This document shows, piece after piece, positions 36,329 through 45,046 of a DNA stretch of 64,000 nucleotides. Position numbers and translations under genes: made by a program. Source of the DNA: Blastococcus sp. PRF04-17. Lineage in GTDB: Bacteria > Actinomycetota > Actinomycetes > Mycobacteriales > Geodermatophilaceae. Where the stretch lies: assembly GCF_023016265.1 (NCBI RefSeq), contig NZ_CP095412.1, forward strand, positions 434,001 through 498,000, in the 5' to 3' direction. The stretch's first letter is position 1; every line of letters begins with the position of its first letter. The notes beneath the pieces were generated by a model, which saw nothing but the letters and a program-made list of their open reading frames with translations, did no database searches and was not told the origin of the DNA.

Positions 36329-37077
36329 ATGGCGCAGGCCGGCCGGTCCGTGCTGATCACCGGGGGAGCGTCGGGCATCGGCGCGGCCGTCGCCCGGGCA
36401 TTTGTCGCCGAGGGGGCGCGGGTGACCGTGCTCGACCGCCGGCCGTCGGCGAATCCCGACGTGGTGTCCGTCGAGGGGGACGTGCGGTCGCTGGCCGACA
36501 ACGAGCGCGCAGTCTCCATCGCGGCCGGGGAGCCCGGTCTCGACGTCCTCGTCGCCAACGCGGGCGTGCACGACGGCGGGCTGAAGCTTTTCGACGGCGA
36601 CGCCGCCGAGCTGGAGGCCCGCTTCCGGCGGCTGGTCGAGGTCAACCTGCTGGGATACCTGCTCGCGGCGCGCGCGGCGGCACCGGCACTCGTCGAGGCC
36701 GGGGGAGCCGTCGTCCTCACGCTGTCCGACGCCAGCTTCGACGTGCACGGCAACAATGCCGGCGTCGGCTACGCCACCGTCAAGCACGGTGCCGTCGGGT
36801 TGCTCAAGGCGCTGGCCCGCGACCTCGCCCCCCGGGTCCGGGTCAACGGCATCGCGCCCGGCGGGGTGCCCACCGGGCTGTCGGTCGCCGATTCGCAGGG
36901 GGAGCGTCCGGTGACGGTGGACCCCGAGCAGCTCACGCGCCGGGTGGCGGCCGCACCCTGCTCGGGCGCGGGGCGGACCTGGAATCGCTGGCTGCCGCCT
37001 ACATCTGGTTCACCGGTCCGGCGACCCCCGCGGTGACCGGGCAGGTCCTCCGCGTCGACGGCGGCCTCCTGGCCTGA
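36329..37077 (+). pseudogene. SDR-family dehydrogenase with one-base frameshift near its end
   Basis: The frame from ATG 36329 reads as an SDR: VLITGGASGIGAAVARAFV, DVLVANAGVHD, VVLTLSDASFDVHGNNAG, YATVKHGAVGLLKALARDL, RVNGIAPGGVPTGL. After LTRRVAA it slips near 36946-36954 (GGTGGCGGCCGC). One added base restores TLLGRGADLESLAAAYIWF and the ending VTGQVLRVDGGLLA, stop 37077, 249 aa. The Ser of the catalytic triad appears as SDASF. Some 2,3-dihydrodiol dehydrogenases have this profile. Sequencing error or recent decay. Confidence 0.82.
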
Positions 37078-37383
37078 TCAGGCTCGCATAACGGCTTGAT
37101 CACGTCTGCCCAGGCCGTTGACCCTTTGTCATACATCTGACAGGGTCCGCTCAAGACGTCAGAGACGTCGAACACACGCGCGTGGGAGGGCCGGGCATGT
37201 CCGCACGGAGGCAGGGCTCCTGCCGCACGTCGGTCGTGCATGGCGGTCTCTCCCGGTCGTGGACGGCTCCATCCGCACATCCCCCGAACCAGCTCACCCC
37301 CACCGGCCGGCTCTCGGCCGCAGGAGGCGATCGGCATCCGCTGGGGGCGCGGCCCGCGTCCCTGGCCACGTGAGGAGAGACGA
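37078..37383 (+). other. 306-bp intergenic leader before the NMT1-type binding protein
   Basis: No convincing gene is present. It contains TTGACC (37118-37123) and the GTCATAC operator-like site next to it, then about 240 bp of leader with a GGCAGG-GCT-CCTGCC hairpin at 37212-37226 and a repeated GACGTC. I looked for riboswitch signatures (TPP, guanidine-I, purine) and recognised none. The long distance from promoter-like sequence to the ATG at 37384 leaves room for leader control. Confidence 0.6.
37122..37145. promoter_or_regulatory. GTNNNAC operator-like site upstream of NMT1-type ABC operon
   Basis: The site runs from CCC at 37122 through TTTGTCATACATCTGACA to GGG, with core GTCATAC at 37128-37134. 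The outer CCC..GGG and TGTC..GACA parts add extra symmetry. A TTGACC -35-like hexamer overlaps its left edge. It belongs to the same motif set as 26068, 32509, 42629 and 61284. Confidence 0.55.
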
Positions 37384-38436
37384 ATGACCCGAATCCCCGG
37401 CCGCGCACTACGCACCATGGTGCCGCTCGTGTCCGCCGCCCTGTTCCTGACCGCCTGCGGTGGCGACGACGGTGGCGGCGATGGCGGGAGCGACGGTGGC
37501 TCGACCACCGAGCTCACCGCGATCATCCCGTTCCCGAGTGGCATCAGCTTCTACCCGCTGTTCGTCGCGGACGACCGGGGCTACTTCGGCGACGTCTCGG
37601 TGAACGTCGAGTCGGCCGAGGGCACCGCTGCCTCGCTGCAGCAGGTGCTGACCGGCCAGGCGGACATGTGCTTGTGCAGCCCCGGCCCGGTGATGCAGGC
37701 GGTGGCAGAGGGTGAGGACCTCGTCTCGGTCTACACGCTGTACCAGTCCGACGTCTTCGCCCTCGTCACCGAGGCCGGCGAGCCGATCAGCGACATCGAG
37801 GAGCTGCGCGGCCAGACCATCGGGGTCGACTCCCGCGAGGCCGGCGCCGAGTCCTGGCTGGTGCCTCTGCTCAGCGCCGAGGGTCTGCAGCTCGACACGG
37901 ACTACCAGCTGACCGCCGTGGGCTCCGGCGCGACCCCGATCGCCGCCTTCGAGCGCGACGAGATCGTCGCGTACGCCGCTGCGTACGTGGACGTCGCCAT
38001 CATGGAGCTGCGGGGCTTCCAGACGGAGAAGGTCGACGTCCCCGGTTCCGACGTCTTCTTCGACGCAACCGTCTGGATGCGGGGCGACTTCGTCGAGGAG
38101 AACCCGGACGTCGTCGAGTCGGTCGGGCGGGGCTTGGCCATGGCGACGGCGTGGGGGCAGGACAACCCCGAGGGCGTGCTGGAGATCACCGGCGAGGAGT
38201 TCGCCGAGGAGGTCTCGGACATGGAGTTCGCTCTCGCCCTGGTCGAGGAGACCGAAGCGCTGTGGCAGCTGCCGGACTCGGCCGACGGGCAGTGGGGGTA
38301 CTCCGACCCCGACCGCGTCCAGGGATTGATCGACGCCTTCGTCGAGCAGGGCTACCTCGAGGAGGAGATCGACGCCGGAGTCTTCACCAACGACTTCGTC
38401 GAGGCGTTCAACGACTTCGAGGCGTCCGACCTGTGA
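37384..38436 (+). CDS. NMT1/THI5-like ABC importer substrate-binding lipoprotein
   Basis: The 350-aa protein has a lipoprotein signal (MVPLVSAALFLTAC, Cys near residue 21) and a Gly/Asp-rich linker. The NMT1/SsuA-type binding fold follows (PSGISFYPLFVADDRGYFGD; TAASLQQVLTGQADMCLC; IGVDSREAGAESWLVPLL; GSGATPIAAFERDEI). This family serves nitrate/sulfonate/taurine/thiamine-precursor-type importers. The motif MCLCSPG in the ligand region is unusual in having two Cys. GGAGAGACG precedes the ATG. Its stop overlaps the ATPase gene as GTGA. Confidence 0.92.
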   Translation: MTRIPGRALRTMVPLVSAALFLTACGGDDGGGDGGSDGGSTTELTAIIPFPSGISFYPLFVADDRGYFGDVSVNVESAEGTAASLQQVLTGQADMCLCSPGPVMQAVAEGEDLVSVYTLYQSDVFALVTEAGEPISDIEELRGQTIGVDSREAGAESWLVPLLSAEGLQLDTDYQLTAVGSGATPIAAFERDEIVAYAAAYVDVAIMELRGFQTEKVDVPGSDVFFDATVWMRGDFVEENPDVVESVGRGLAMATAWGQDNPEGVLEITGEEFAEEVSDMEFALALVEETEALWQLPDSADGQWGYSDPDRVQGLIDAFVEQGYLEEEIDAGVFTNDFVEAFNDFEASDL

Positions 38437-39275
38437 GTGTGCCCTCCGGGGTAGTCGCCACCGGGTCGGCCGGTTCGAACCGGCCGACCCCGGTGGTCGA
38501 CATCCGTGGCGCGTCCAAGCGGTTCGCCACCACGGGCGAGGACGTCGTGGCACTGACCGACATCGACCTGTCGGTCGCCGCCGGCGAGTTCGTCTGCCTC
38601 ATCGGGCCATCGGGCTGCGGCAAGTCGACCCTGCTCAACCTCGTCGGTGGACTCCTGCGGCCCTCCGGTGGCCGGGTGGAGATCGGCGGTCGGCCCGTCA
38701 CGGGACCACCGGCCGAGGTGGGCATGATGTTCCAGAAGCCGGTGCTGCTCGAATGGCGCACGGTCCGCGAGAACGTGCTGCTCCCGATCGAGGCCAGTGC
38801 CGGCCGGAGGGGCGCCAAGGCGTCTCGCGAGCGGGCGGACGAGCTGCTCGGGCGGGTCGGCTTGGAGAAGTTCGAAGAGCGCTACCCGAACGAGCTCTCC
38901 GGCGGCATGCAGCAGCGCGCGGCGATCTGCCGGATGCTGATCAGCGACCCCAACGTGCTTCTGCTCGACGAGCCCTTCGGCGCGCTCGACGAGCTCACCC
39001 GCGAGCGCCTCAACCTGGAGCTGGCCCGGATCGTCTCGGGTACCGACAAGGCGGCGCTCCTGGTCACCCACAACATCATCGAGGGTGTCTTCCTCTCTGA
39101 CCGCGTCGTGGTCATGAGCGCCCGCCCGGGGCGGATCGTCGACGTGGTCGACGTGCCGCTCTCTCGGCCCCGGAGCCTCGACGTCGTGACCACCCCGGAG
39201 TTCACCGCCCTGGTCGCGCGGGTCCGCCAGCTGCTCGAGCTCGGCCACGACGACGACCCCGGCCGGAACCGATGA
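38433..39275 (+). CDS. NMT1-type ABC importer ATPase (SsuB/TauB-like)
   Basis: The 280-aa protein has an intact ABC domain: Walker A GPSGCGKST, Q-loop FQKPVLLEWRTV, signature LSGGMQQRAA, Walker B LLLDEPFGALDE and switch His in VTHNI. The GTG start overlaps the binding-protein stop. SsuB/TauB-type ATPases energise uptake of small anionic or heterocyclic solutes. The cognate permease is 31 bp downstream. Confidence 0.94.
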   Translation: MSVPSGVVATGSAGSNRPTPVVDIRGASKRFATTGEDVVALTDIDLSVAAGEFVCLIGPSGCGKSTLLNLVGGLLRPSGGRVEIGGRPVTGPPAEVGMMFQKPVLLEWRTVRENVLLPIEASAGRRGAKASRERADELLGRVGLEKFEERYPNELSGGMQQRAAICRMLISDPNVLLLDEPFGALDELTRERLNLELARIVSGTDKAALLVTHNIIEGVFLSDRVVVMSARPGRIVDVVDVPLSRPRSLDVVTTPEFTALVARVRQLLELGHDDDPGRNR

Positions 39276-39306
39276 CCCGCCCGCCGCACCGAGCGAGGAG
39301 GCGATC

Positions 39307-40200
39307 TTGACCGTGGTACCTCAGCAGCGGGACGAGGCTACGGCGCCGGCCGCACCGCCCGCCGCGCCGCCGCCCGAGAGCCAGGTGGACTGGGGTGAGC
39401 GCCCCTCGATCTGGGTGCGCCTCCCGACGTGGCTCTCGCTCAGCGGGTTCATCCTCGTGCTGTTCGGGCTCTGGTACCTGCTGGCGTCCCTCGATCTCGT
39501 GTCGCCGTTCATCCTTCCGGACCCGGGCGACGTCGTTGCCGCGCTGGGCCAGATGGCGAGAGACGTGGGCACCGGCGGCCGCCTGGCGGAGGCGCTCGGC
39601 ATCACCGTGCTCGAGTCGGTCCTCGCCTTCCTGGTGGCGGTGGTACTCGGTCTGGGCTTCGGCTTCCTGGTCGCGGAGTCCGACTTCGGCCGGATCGTCC
39701 TCATGCCGCTGCTGGTCGCGGTGAACGCCGCCCCGAAGATCGTGTTCGCGCCGATCTTCATCGCGGCTCTCGGCTTCGGGATCAGCTCCAAGGTCGCGCT
39801 CGGCGCGTTCATCGCGTTCTTCCCGCTGCTGGTCGACACCGCTGCCGGGCTGGCCAGCGTCGACAGGGACAAGGCGACGCTCTTCCGGTCGTTGCGCATT
39901 TCCCGCCGCAAGACGTTCTTCAAGCTGCAGTTGCCGTCGGCGCTGCCGTTCATCTTCGCCGGGCTCAAGACCGCGTCCGTGCTGGCCGTCATCGGCGTCG
40001 TGGTCGGCGAGTTCATCGGCGGCGGCGGAGGCCTCGGCCAGCAGACCAAGATCGCCGGCGACCTGCTCGCGACCGACCGGGTCTACGCCTACGGCATAGT
40101 GCTCGCGGTCTTCGGCTACCTGTTCTACGCCCTCGTGGCGTTCGCCGAACGCAAGATCGTCTTCTGGCAGACGCCGCACGGTGTCCAGGCCGGCGGATGA
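39307..40200 (+). CDS. NMT1-type ABC importer permease (SsuC/TauC-like)
   Basis: The 297-aa protein has a Pro/Ala-rich N-terminus and six hydrophobic segments. The BPD-transport EAA region reads LFRSLRISRRKTFFKLQLPSALPFIFAG. It completes the importer with the two genes upstream. The start is TTG 39307 with GGAGG five bases before it. A very stable hairpin follows the stop. Confidence 0.93.
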   Translation: MTVVPQQRDEATAPAAPPAAPPPESQVDWGERPSIWVRLPTWLSLSGFILVLFGLWYLLASLDLVSPFILPDPGDVVAALGQMARDVGTGGRLAEALGITVLESVLAFLVAVVLGLGFGFLVAESDFGRIVLMPLLVAVNAAPKIVFAPIFIAALGFGISSKVALGAFIAFFPLLVDTAAGLASVDRDKATLFRSLRISRRKTFFKLQLPSALPFIFAGLKTASVLAVIGVVVGEFIGGGGGLGQQTKIAGDLLATDRVYAYGIVLAVFGYLFYALVAFAERKIVFWQTPHGVQAGG

Positions 40201-40203
40201 CCC

Positions 40204-40237
40204 GGCCGGCGCGGGCTGTCCACCGCCCGCGCCGGCC
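40204..40237. terminator. Perfect 13-bp stem hairpin after the NMT1-type importer
   Basis: Arms GGCCGGCGCGGGC and GCCCGCGCCGGCC are perfect complements around an 8-nt loop, starting 4 bp after the permease stop. The next gene in the same direction starts at 40288, so this could end transcription, or only reduce read-through and set enzyme-to-transporter ratio. No T run. Confidence 0.7.
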
Positions 40238-40287
40238 GCTCACCGTAGACCCTCGCTCGCCCGGTACCGACTCCGAGGAGCCCCCTC

Positions 40288-41208
40288 ATGATCGTGGACT
40301 CGCACAGCCATCTGTTCCCGCCCGAGTGGGAGGCGTCCGGCTTCCTGCCGCACGACATGTTCGAGGTCGACGCCGTGCTCGAGCGGCAGACCGAGGCAGG
40401 TATCGACCTGACGGTCGTGTCCGACCCGCACATCTGGTACGGGGAGAGGGATCTGGGCGAGCTGCGCTGCGCGCAGGAGTACGACGACTTCGCGGCCGGG
40501 CTCGCCGCGGCGCACCCGGACCGCATCAGGGCACTGGCCACGGCCACCCCGTGGCGCGGGCCGGAGCACCTGCGGGAGGCCGAGCGCGCGCTGAAGGAGC
40601 TCCGGCTGCCGGGCATCGCACTGGCCACGAGCGACCGCGGCCAGTACCTGGACGCGGTGCCCGACGAGTTCTGGGAGCTCGTCGTCGACGTCGACGTCCC
40701 GGTGCTGCTGCACCCCGGCGGCACGGTGGTCGGCCAGGAGCTGATGGGCACGTACCGGCTCGGCGAGCTCTGCGGCCGGCCGCTGGACACCACCTTGACC
40801 CTCACGCGGATGATCCTCACCGGCGTGCTCGAGCGTCATCCGGAGCTCAAGCTGCTCTGCTCGCACGCCGGCGGCGGCATCTGCATGATCGCCGACCGCC
40901 TCGACTTCGGCCATGAGCTGCGCGACTACAAGCCGCTGGGCCCGTGGGGCGAGGTCCGCCTCGAGCAGCCGCCGTCGACCTACGTCCGCAAGCTCTACCT
41001 CGACACGGTCACGTTCGGCCCGGCGCCGCTGAAGCTCGCCCTCGACGTCGTGGGCAGCGATCAGGTCGTCTTCGGCACCGACGGCCCGCCGGTGCCCTTC
41101 GCCGCCAGCCGGCACCTGGCGACCGTGTCCGGTCTGGGCCTGGACGCGGCGGCCATGGCCGCGATCCTCGGCGGCAACGCGCAGCGGTTGTTCGGCCTGA
41201 CGACCTGA
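40288..41208 (+). CDS. ACMSD-like amidohydrolase/decarboxylase (Amidohydro_2)
   Basis: The 306-aa protein has the metal site of the 2-amino-3-carboxymuconate-semialdehyde decarboxylase group: DSHSHLFPP (HxH) near the N-terminus, VLLHPGG, LLCSHAGGGICMIADRL and VVFGTDGPPVPF with the conserved Asp. Members are non-oxidative decarboxylases or hydrolases of aromatic acids. GAGGAGCCCCCTC precedes the ATG. It lies between an importer and the convergent Mo hydroxylase operon 2. A related but broken copy is at 46083. The substrate is unknown. Confidence 0.88.
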   Translation: MIVDSHSHLFPPEWEASGFLPHDMFEVDAVLERQTEAGIDLTVVSDPHIWYGERDLGELRCAQEYDDFAAGLAAAHPDRIRALATATPWRGPEHLREAERALKELRLPGIALATSDRGQYLDAVPDEFWELVVDVDVPVLLHPGGTVVGQELMGTYRLGELCGRPLDTTLTLTRMILTGVLERHPELKLLCSHAGGGICMIADRLDFGHELRDYKPLGPWGEVRLEQPPSTYVRKLYLDTVTFGPAPLKLALDVVGSDQVVFGTDGPPVPFAASRHLATVSGLGLDAAAMAAILGGNAQRLFGLTT

Positions 41209-41260
41209 GCCCGAGGATCGGTCCGCCGGACGGAACCGGCGGGCTGTCCGCCGCGGCACG

Positions 41261-42129
41261 TCAGGCCGTGGCGCGGTCCCTTGCCAGCTGCAGCGCCCGG
41301 CCGGCGACGACGGCCGCGAGGGCCCGCCGGTAGTCCGCGGAGGCGTGGATGTCCTCGTTGGGTGTCAGTTCGGCGGCCGCGATCCCGGCGGCCCGCTCGA
41401 TGTCGTCGTCGGTCAGCGCCGAGCCGAGGAGGGCGGCCTCGGTGTCCTGCGAGCGGTATGGCCGGTCCGACACCGCCATGAGCACGAGGCGGGCGTGCGT
41501 GCACCGGCCGGCCTCCAGGGTCACCACGGCCGCGGCGCCCGCCATGGCGAAGTCGCTCACCCGGCGCGCCTCCTCGACGAAGGCCGACCCGGTGCTCACC
41601 GGGCTGGGCGGCACGACGATGTCGGTGAGGATGTCGCTCTCGCCGAGCACCGTCGTGAAGTAGCCCTGGAAGAACTCGTCGGCGCGGACGTCCCGTTGGC
41701 CGGCGCGGCCGCGGATGCGCAGCGTCGCGTCCAGCGCGACCAGGACGGCAGGAAGCTCGGCCGCCGGGTCGGCGTGGGCGACCGAGCCGCCGATCGTGCC
41801 CCGGTTCCGGATGGCGGCGTGCCCGATCATGCCCGCGGCTTCGGCCAGCACCGGCGCGTACCCGGAGACCAGGGCGTCCGCGGCGACGTCCGCCGTGCGC
41901 GTCATGGCTCCGATCGACAGACCGCCGTCGGCGAGCTCGCGGATCCCGACGAGCTCGGGTACCCGGTTGAGGTCGACGAGGTGCGCGGGCTGGGCGAACC
42001 GCAGGGCCATCAGGGGAGGAGGCTCTGGCCGCCGGCGATCGCCTTGCCGTCCTCACCGAAGGACTCGAGCAGCTCGATCGCGTGGTCCACGCTCTGCGCG
42101 GCGTGGAACTCGAACGCCCCGGTCCTCAT
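41261..42129 (-). pseudogene. Molybdenum hydroxylase FAD-binding subunit, operon 2, one-base frameshift
   Basis: ATG 42129 (overlapping the 2Fe-2S stop) opens [19 protein letters not shown] and [10 protein letters not shown], then meets a stop at a run of four Gs on the plus strand (42013-42016). Adding one base joins it to [38 protein letters not shown] and the rest, stop at 41261, 289 aa, the family norm. The join restores the FAD loop AGGQSLxPLM exactly, so the gene was intact very recently or the base is a sequencing miss. It should transfer electrons to FAD in the second Mo hydroxylase. Confidence 0.88.
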
Positions 42130-42611
42130 CGGGACTGCTCCGTCGCGGCGCGACGGATGGCCTTGACGATGTTGTCGTAGCCGGTGCATCGGCAGAGGTT
42201 GCCCGAGATCCCCTCGCGGATCTCGTCGTCGGTCAGAGGGGGACCGCTGCGTTCCTCCAGCATCTGCACCGCCGAGAGCAGGAAACCCGGCGTGCAGAAA
42301 CCGCACTGCAGGGCGTGCTCCTCCTGGAAGCACTTCTGCAGGGGGTGCAGCTCGCCGCCGGGCTCAGAGAGACCCTCGACCGTGGTGACCTCGCAGTCCG
42401 CGGCCTGGGCGGCCAGCACCAGACACGAGCGCACCTGACGACCGTCCAGGAGGACGGTGCATGCGCCGCACACGCCGTGCTCGCACCCGAGGTGGGTCCC
42501 GGTGAGCTGCAAATCGTCCCGCAGGAACTCCGCCAACGTCGCCCGGGCCTCCACCGAGGACGACACAGAGCGTCCATTGACCCGCATCGCCACGCTCACA
42601 AAAGCGGTCAT
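42126..42611 (-). CDS. Molybdenum hydroxylase 2Fe-2S subunit, operon 2
   Basis: The 161-aa protein has the two cluster motifs: [16 protein letters not shown] with Cys in VRSCLV, and [10 protein letters not shown] with [11 protein letters not shown] 42611 is used; ATG 42623 is an alternative that would suit a leaderless mRNA because TACAAG lies 6-11 nt upstream of it. Neither has a Shine-Dalgarno. It overlaps the FAD gene by 4 bp. It is divergent from the large subunit at 42655, an unusual split of the operon. Confidence 0.92.
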   Translation of the reverse strand: MTAFVSVAMRVNGRSVSSSVEARATLAEFLRDDLQLTGTHLGCEHGVCGACTVLLDGRQVRSCLVLAAQAADCEVTTVEGLSEPGGELHPLQKCFQEEHALQCGFCTPGFLLSAVQMLEERSGPPLTDDEIREGISGNLCRCTGYDNIVKAIRRAATEQSR

Positions 42612-42628
42612 GAGCGGGAACATTAGCA

Positions 42629-42640
42629 CTTGTATGACAT
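42629..42640. promoter_or_regulatory. GTNNNAC operator-like site between divergent Mo-hydroxylase genes
   Basis: CTTGTATGACAT (core GTATGAC, 42632-42638; reverse complement ATGTCATACAAG) sits in the middle of the 43-bp gap separating the two divergent starts. A regulator bound here would cover both start regions. On the plus strand GATACT (42641-42646) lies 8 nt before the ATG at 42655, as in leaderless actinobacterial promoters. Confidence 0.6.
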
Positions 42641-42654
42641 GATACTTTTCCGCC

Positions 42655-44988
42655 ATGTCAGCAGGTACGACCATCGAGTCCCGGCCGACTGCTCAGGCGC
42701 CGGGCTACGTCGGCCGCAGCATTCTGCGCCCCGAAGACGTTCCGCTCCTGCAGGGAACCGCCCAGTTCGTAGGCGACGTACGGCGACCGGGTCAGCTGGT
42801 GGCGCGGATAGTGCGCAGCACCGTCGCGCACGGCGCCATCCTCGGCATCGACGTCGCCGAGGCGCTCGCCGTGGACGGTGTGCACGCGGTGATCACCGCC
42901 GCCGATCTGCCCGACTTCCGCATCCCCCTGCGCATGCCCGTCGGTCACCCGCCGCTCCTGGAGCGCGCGCTGCAGCCCCCGCTGGCCGTCGACCGGGTCC
43001 GGTACGTCGGGGAGCCGGTCGCCGTGGTCGTGGCCGAGACCCAGGGGATCGCCGAGGACGCCGCGGGCCTCGTGTTCGCCGACATCGACGCGCTGGACGC
43101 GGTGACGTCCTGCGAGCAGGCGCTCGCGGAGGACGGCGCCGTGCTCCACGAGTCGGTGGGCAGCAACACGGTCGACGAGCTGCGGTGGCGCCGGGGGGAC
43201 GTCGCCTCGATCTTCGCGGGTGCCGACGTCGTCGTCCGGCAGTCCTACGCCACCAACCGGCAGACCGGTGCGCCGCTGGAGACCCGCGGGCTGGTCGCGG
43301 AGTACGACGAGGGCCTCGAGCGCATCACGGTCTGGGGCGCGGCCAAGGTGAAGCACTTCAACCGCGGGGTCACCGCCGCCTTCCTCGGGATGCCCGAGGA
43401 CGCCGTGAACCTGGTCGAGTGCGAGGTCGGCGGTGGCTTCGGCGTCCGCGGCGAGCTGTACCCGGAGGACCTGCTGATCCCCTGGCTGGCGCGCCACGTG
43501 CGGCGCCCGGTCCAGTGGATCGAGGACCGTCTCGAGAACCTCGTCGCGACCAACCACTCGCGGCAGCAGGAGCACGTGCTGGAGATCGCGGCGACCCGCG
43601 ACGGCACGCTGCTCGGGTTCCGGGACACCGCACGGTCGGACATCGGTGCCTACGTCCGCACGCACGGCGCCCTGGTGCAGTGGGCGACGACGAGCCAGCT
43701 CCCGGGCCCCTACGACTGGGCCGGGTACGAGGTGGAGCACCGGCTCGTCTCGACCAACAAGACGCCGACCGGCACGTACCGCGGGCCCGGCGGCACGGAG
43801 GCATCCTTCGTCCGCGAGCGCCTGCTCGACCAGCTCGCCGACGAGCTCGGGCTCTCCCCGTTGGACCTGCGCCGGAAGAACCTCATCCGTCCCGAGCAGT
43901 TCCCGTACCGCATCGAGTACGACGAGGGCGACGGCGCCTACCAGCACGACACCGGCGACTACCCGCACCTGTGGGACTCCATGGTCGAGCGGGCCGACGT
44001 CGCGGCGCTGGAGCGGTCGATCGCCGAGCGCCGGGCCGCCGGCGAGATCGTCGGCCTGGGCACCGCGGCGTTCGCCGAGGTCGCGGTGGTCGGCCCCTGG
44101 GAGCAGGCCCGCGTCACCGCCGGGATCGACGGCCGCTTCACCGTGGCGCTCGGAGTGTCGTCCCTGGGGCAGGGGCTGCGCACCGCGCTGGGGCAGCTGG
44201 CCGCGGAGCTGCTCGAGGTCCCCTTCGAGCGGATCGTCATCGACTACGGCAGCACCGATGCGACCCCCTGGGGCTTCGGCGCCTTCGCCAGCCGGGTGAC
44301 GGTGGTCGGCGGCAACGCGATCGCCGTCGCGATCGAGGACCTGAAGCAGCGCGGCCGCGAGCTCGCGGCCGACCGCCTCGGCGTGCCCTCGTCGGAGATC
44401 GGGATCGAGCCCGGGGGAGTCCTGGTGGCGCCGTCCGGCGAGTCGGTGACCTTCGCCGAGTTGGGTGGCGAGGACTCCGGCGTCGAAGGGCACGGCCGGT
44501 TCGACAAGCCGGAGGTCAGCGTCGGCTTCGGCGGCACGCTGGCCGTGGTCTCCCTCGACCCGCGGACCGGGCGGCCGACCGTGGAGCGGCTGATGCTGGC
44601 GTGCGAGGTCGGCCGGCCGATCAACCCGATGCTGGTGGAGGGGCAACTGGTCGGGGCGGCGATCCAGGGGCTGGGCGGCGCCCTGTTCGAGAACTTGCGC
44701 TACGACGAGGGCGGCCAGCCGTTGTCCACGACCTTCGCCGACTACATGCTGCCCACGTCGACCGACGTGCCTGTCGTCGAGCTGGTCACCGACGGGACGC
44801 CGGTGACGACGAACCCGCTGGGCCTGGGCGCCGCGGGCGAGAACGGCATCTACGGTGTCGCTCCCGCCGTGGCCAACGCCGTCGCCGATGCCCTCGGCCG
44901 CCGGGCAGGGACCGTCACCAGGCTGCCGGTGACACCGGAGTCCATCTGGCGCGCCCTCCCGGCCGGCGCGGGGAAGCGGGCTTCCTGA
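42655..44988 (+). CDS. Molybdenum hydroxylase large (molybdopterin) subunit, operon 2
   Basis: The 777-aa protein has the XDH/CoxL plan: GYVGRSILRPEDVPLLQGTAQ, VECEVGGGFGVRGELYPED, TPTGTYRGPGGTEA and a C-terminal GLGAAGENGIYGVAPAVANAV with the catalytic Glu near 729 (GENG instead of the common GEGG). It differs clearly from the operon 1 subunit, so the enzymes probably hydroxylate different positions or substrates. There is no Shine-Dalgarno; the -10-like GATACT position suggests leaderless translation. The small subunits are coded divergently. An ADI/DDAH-like gene follows 58 bp later. Confidence 0.93.
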   Translation: MSAGTTIESRPTAQAPGYVGRSILRPEDVPLLQGTAQFVGDVRRPGQLVARIVRSTVAHGAILGIDVAEALAVDGVHAVITAADLPDFRIPLRMPVGHPPLLERALQPPLAVDRVRYVGEPVAVVVAETQGIAEDAAGLVFADIDALDAVTSCEQALAEDGAVLHESVGSNTVDELRWRRGDVASIFAGADVVVRQSYATNRQTGAPLETRGLVAEYDEGLERITVWGAAKVKHFNRGVTAAFLGMPEDAVNLVECEVGGGFGVRGELYPEDLLIPWLARHVRRPVQWIEDRLENLVATNHSRQQEHVLEIAATRDGTLLGFRDTARSDIGAYVRTHGALVQWATTSQLPGPYDWAGYEVEHRLVSTNKTPTGTYRGPGGTEASFVRERLLDQLADELGLSPLDLRRKNLIRPEQFPYRIEYDEGDGAYQHDTGDYPHLWDSMVERADVAALERSIAERRAAGEIVGLGTAAFAEVAVVGPWEQARVTAGIDGRFTVALGVSSLGQGLRTALGQLAAELLEVPFERIVIDYGSTDATPWGFGAFASRVTVVGGNAIAVAIEDLKQRGRELAADRLGVPSSEIGIEPGGVLVAPSGESVTFAELGGEDSGVEGHGRFDKPEVSVGFGGTLAVVSLDPRTGRPTVERLMLACEVGRPINPMLVEGQLVGAAIQGLGGALFENLRYDEGGQPLSTTFADYMLPTSTDVPVVELVTDGTPVTTNPLGLGAAGENGIYGVAPAVANAVADALGRRAGTVTRLPVTPESIWRALPAGAGKRAS

Positions 44989-45046
44989 CGGCAGCAGGCA
45001 CGAGCACCTCCGCGGTCGTCCGGCCGCACCTCGGGACAGGAGAAGC

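Noticed and set aside
37140-37380. Guanidine-I, TPP or purine riboswitch in the long leader
   Set aside because: I could not find the conserved core of any of these; only simple hairpins are visible.
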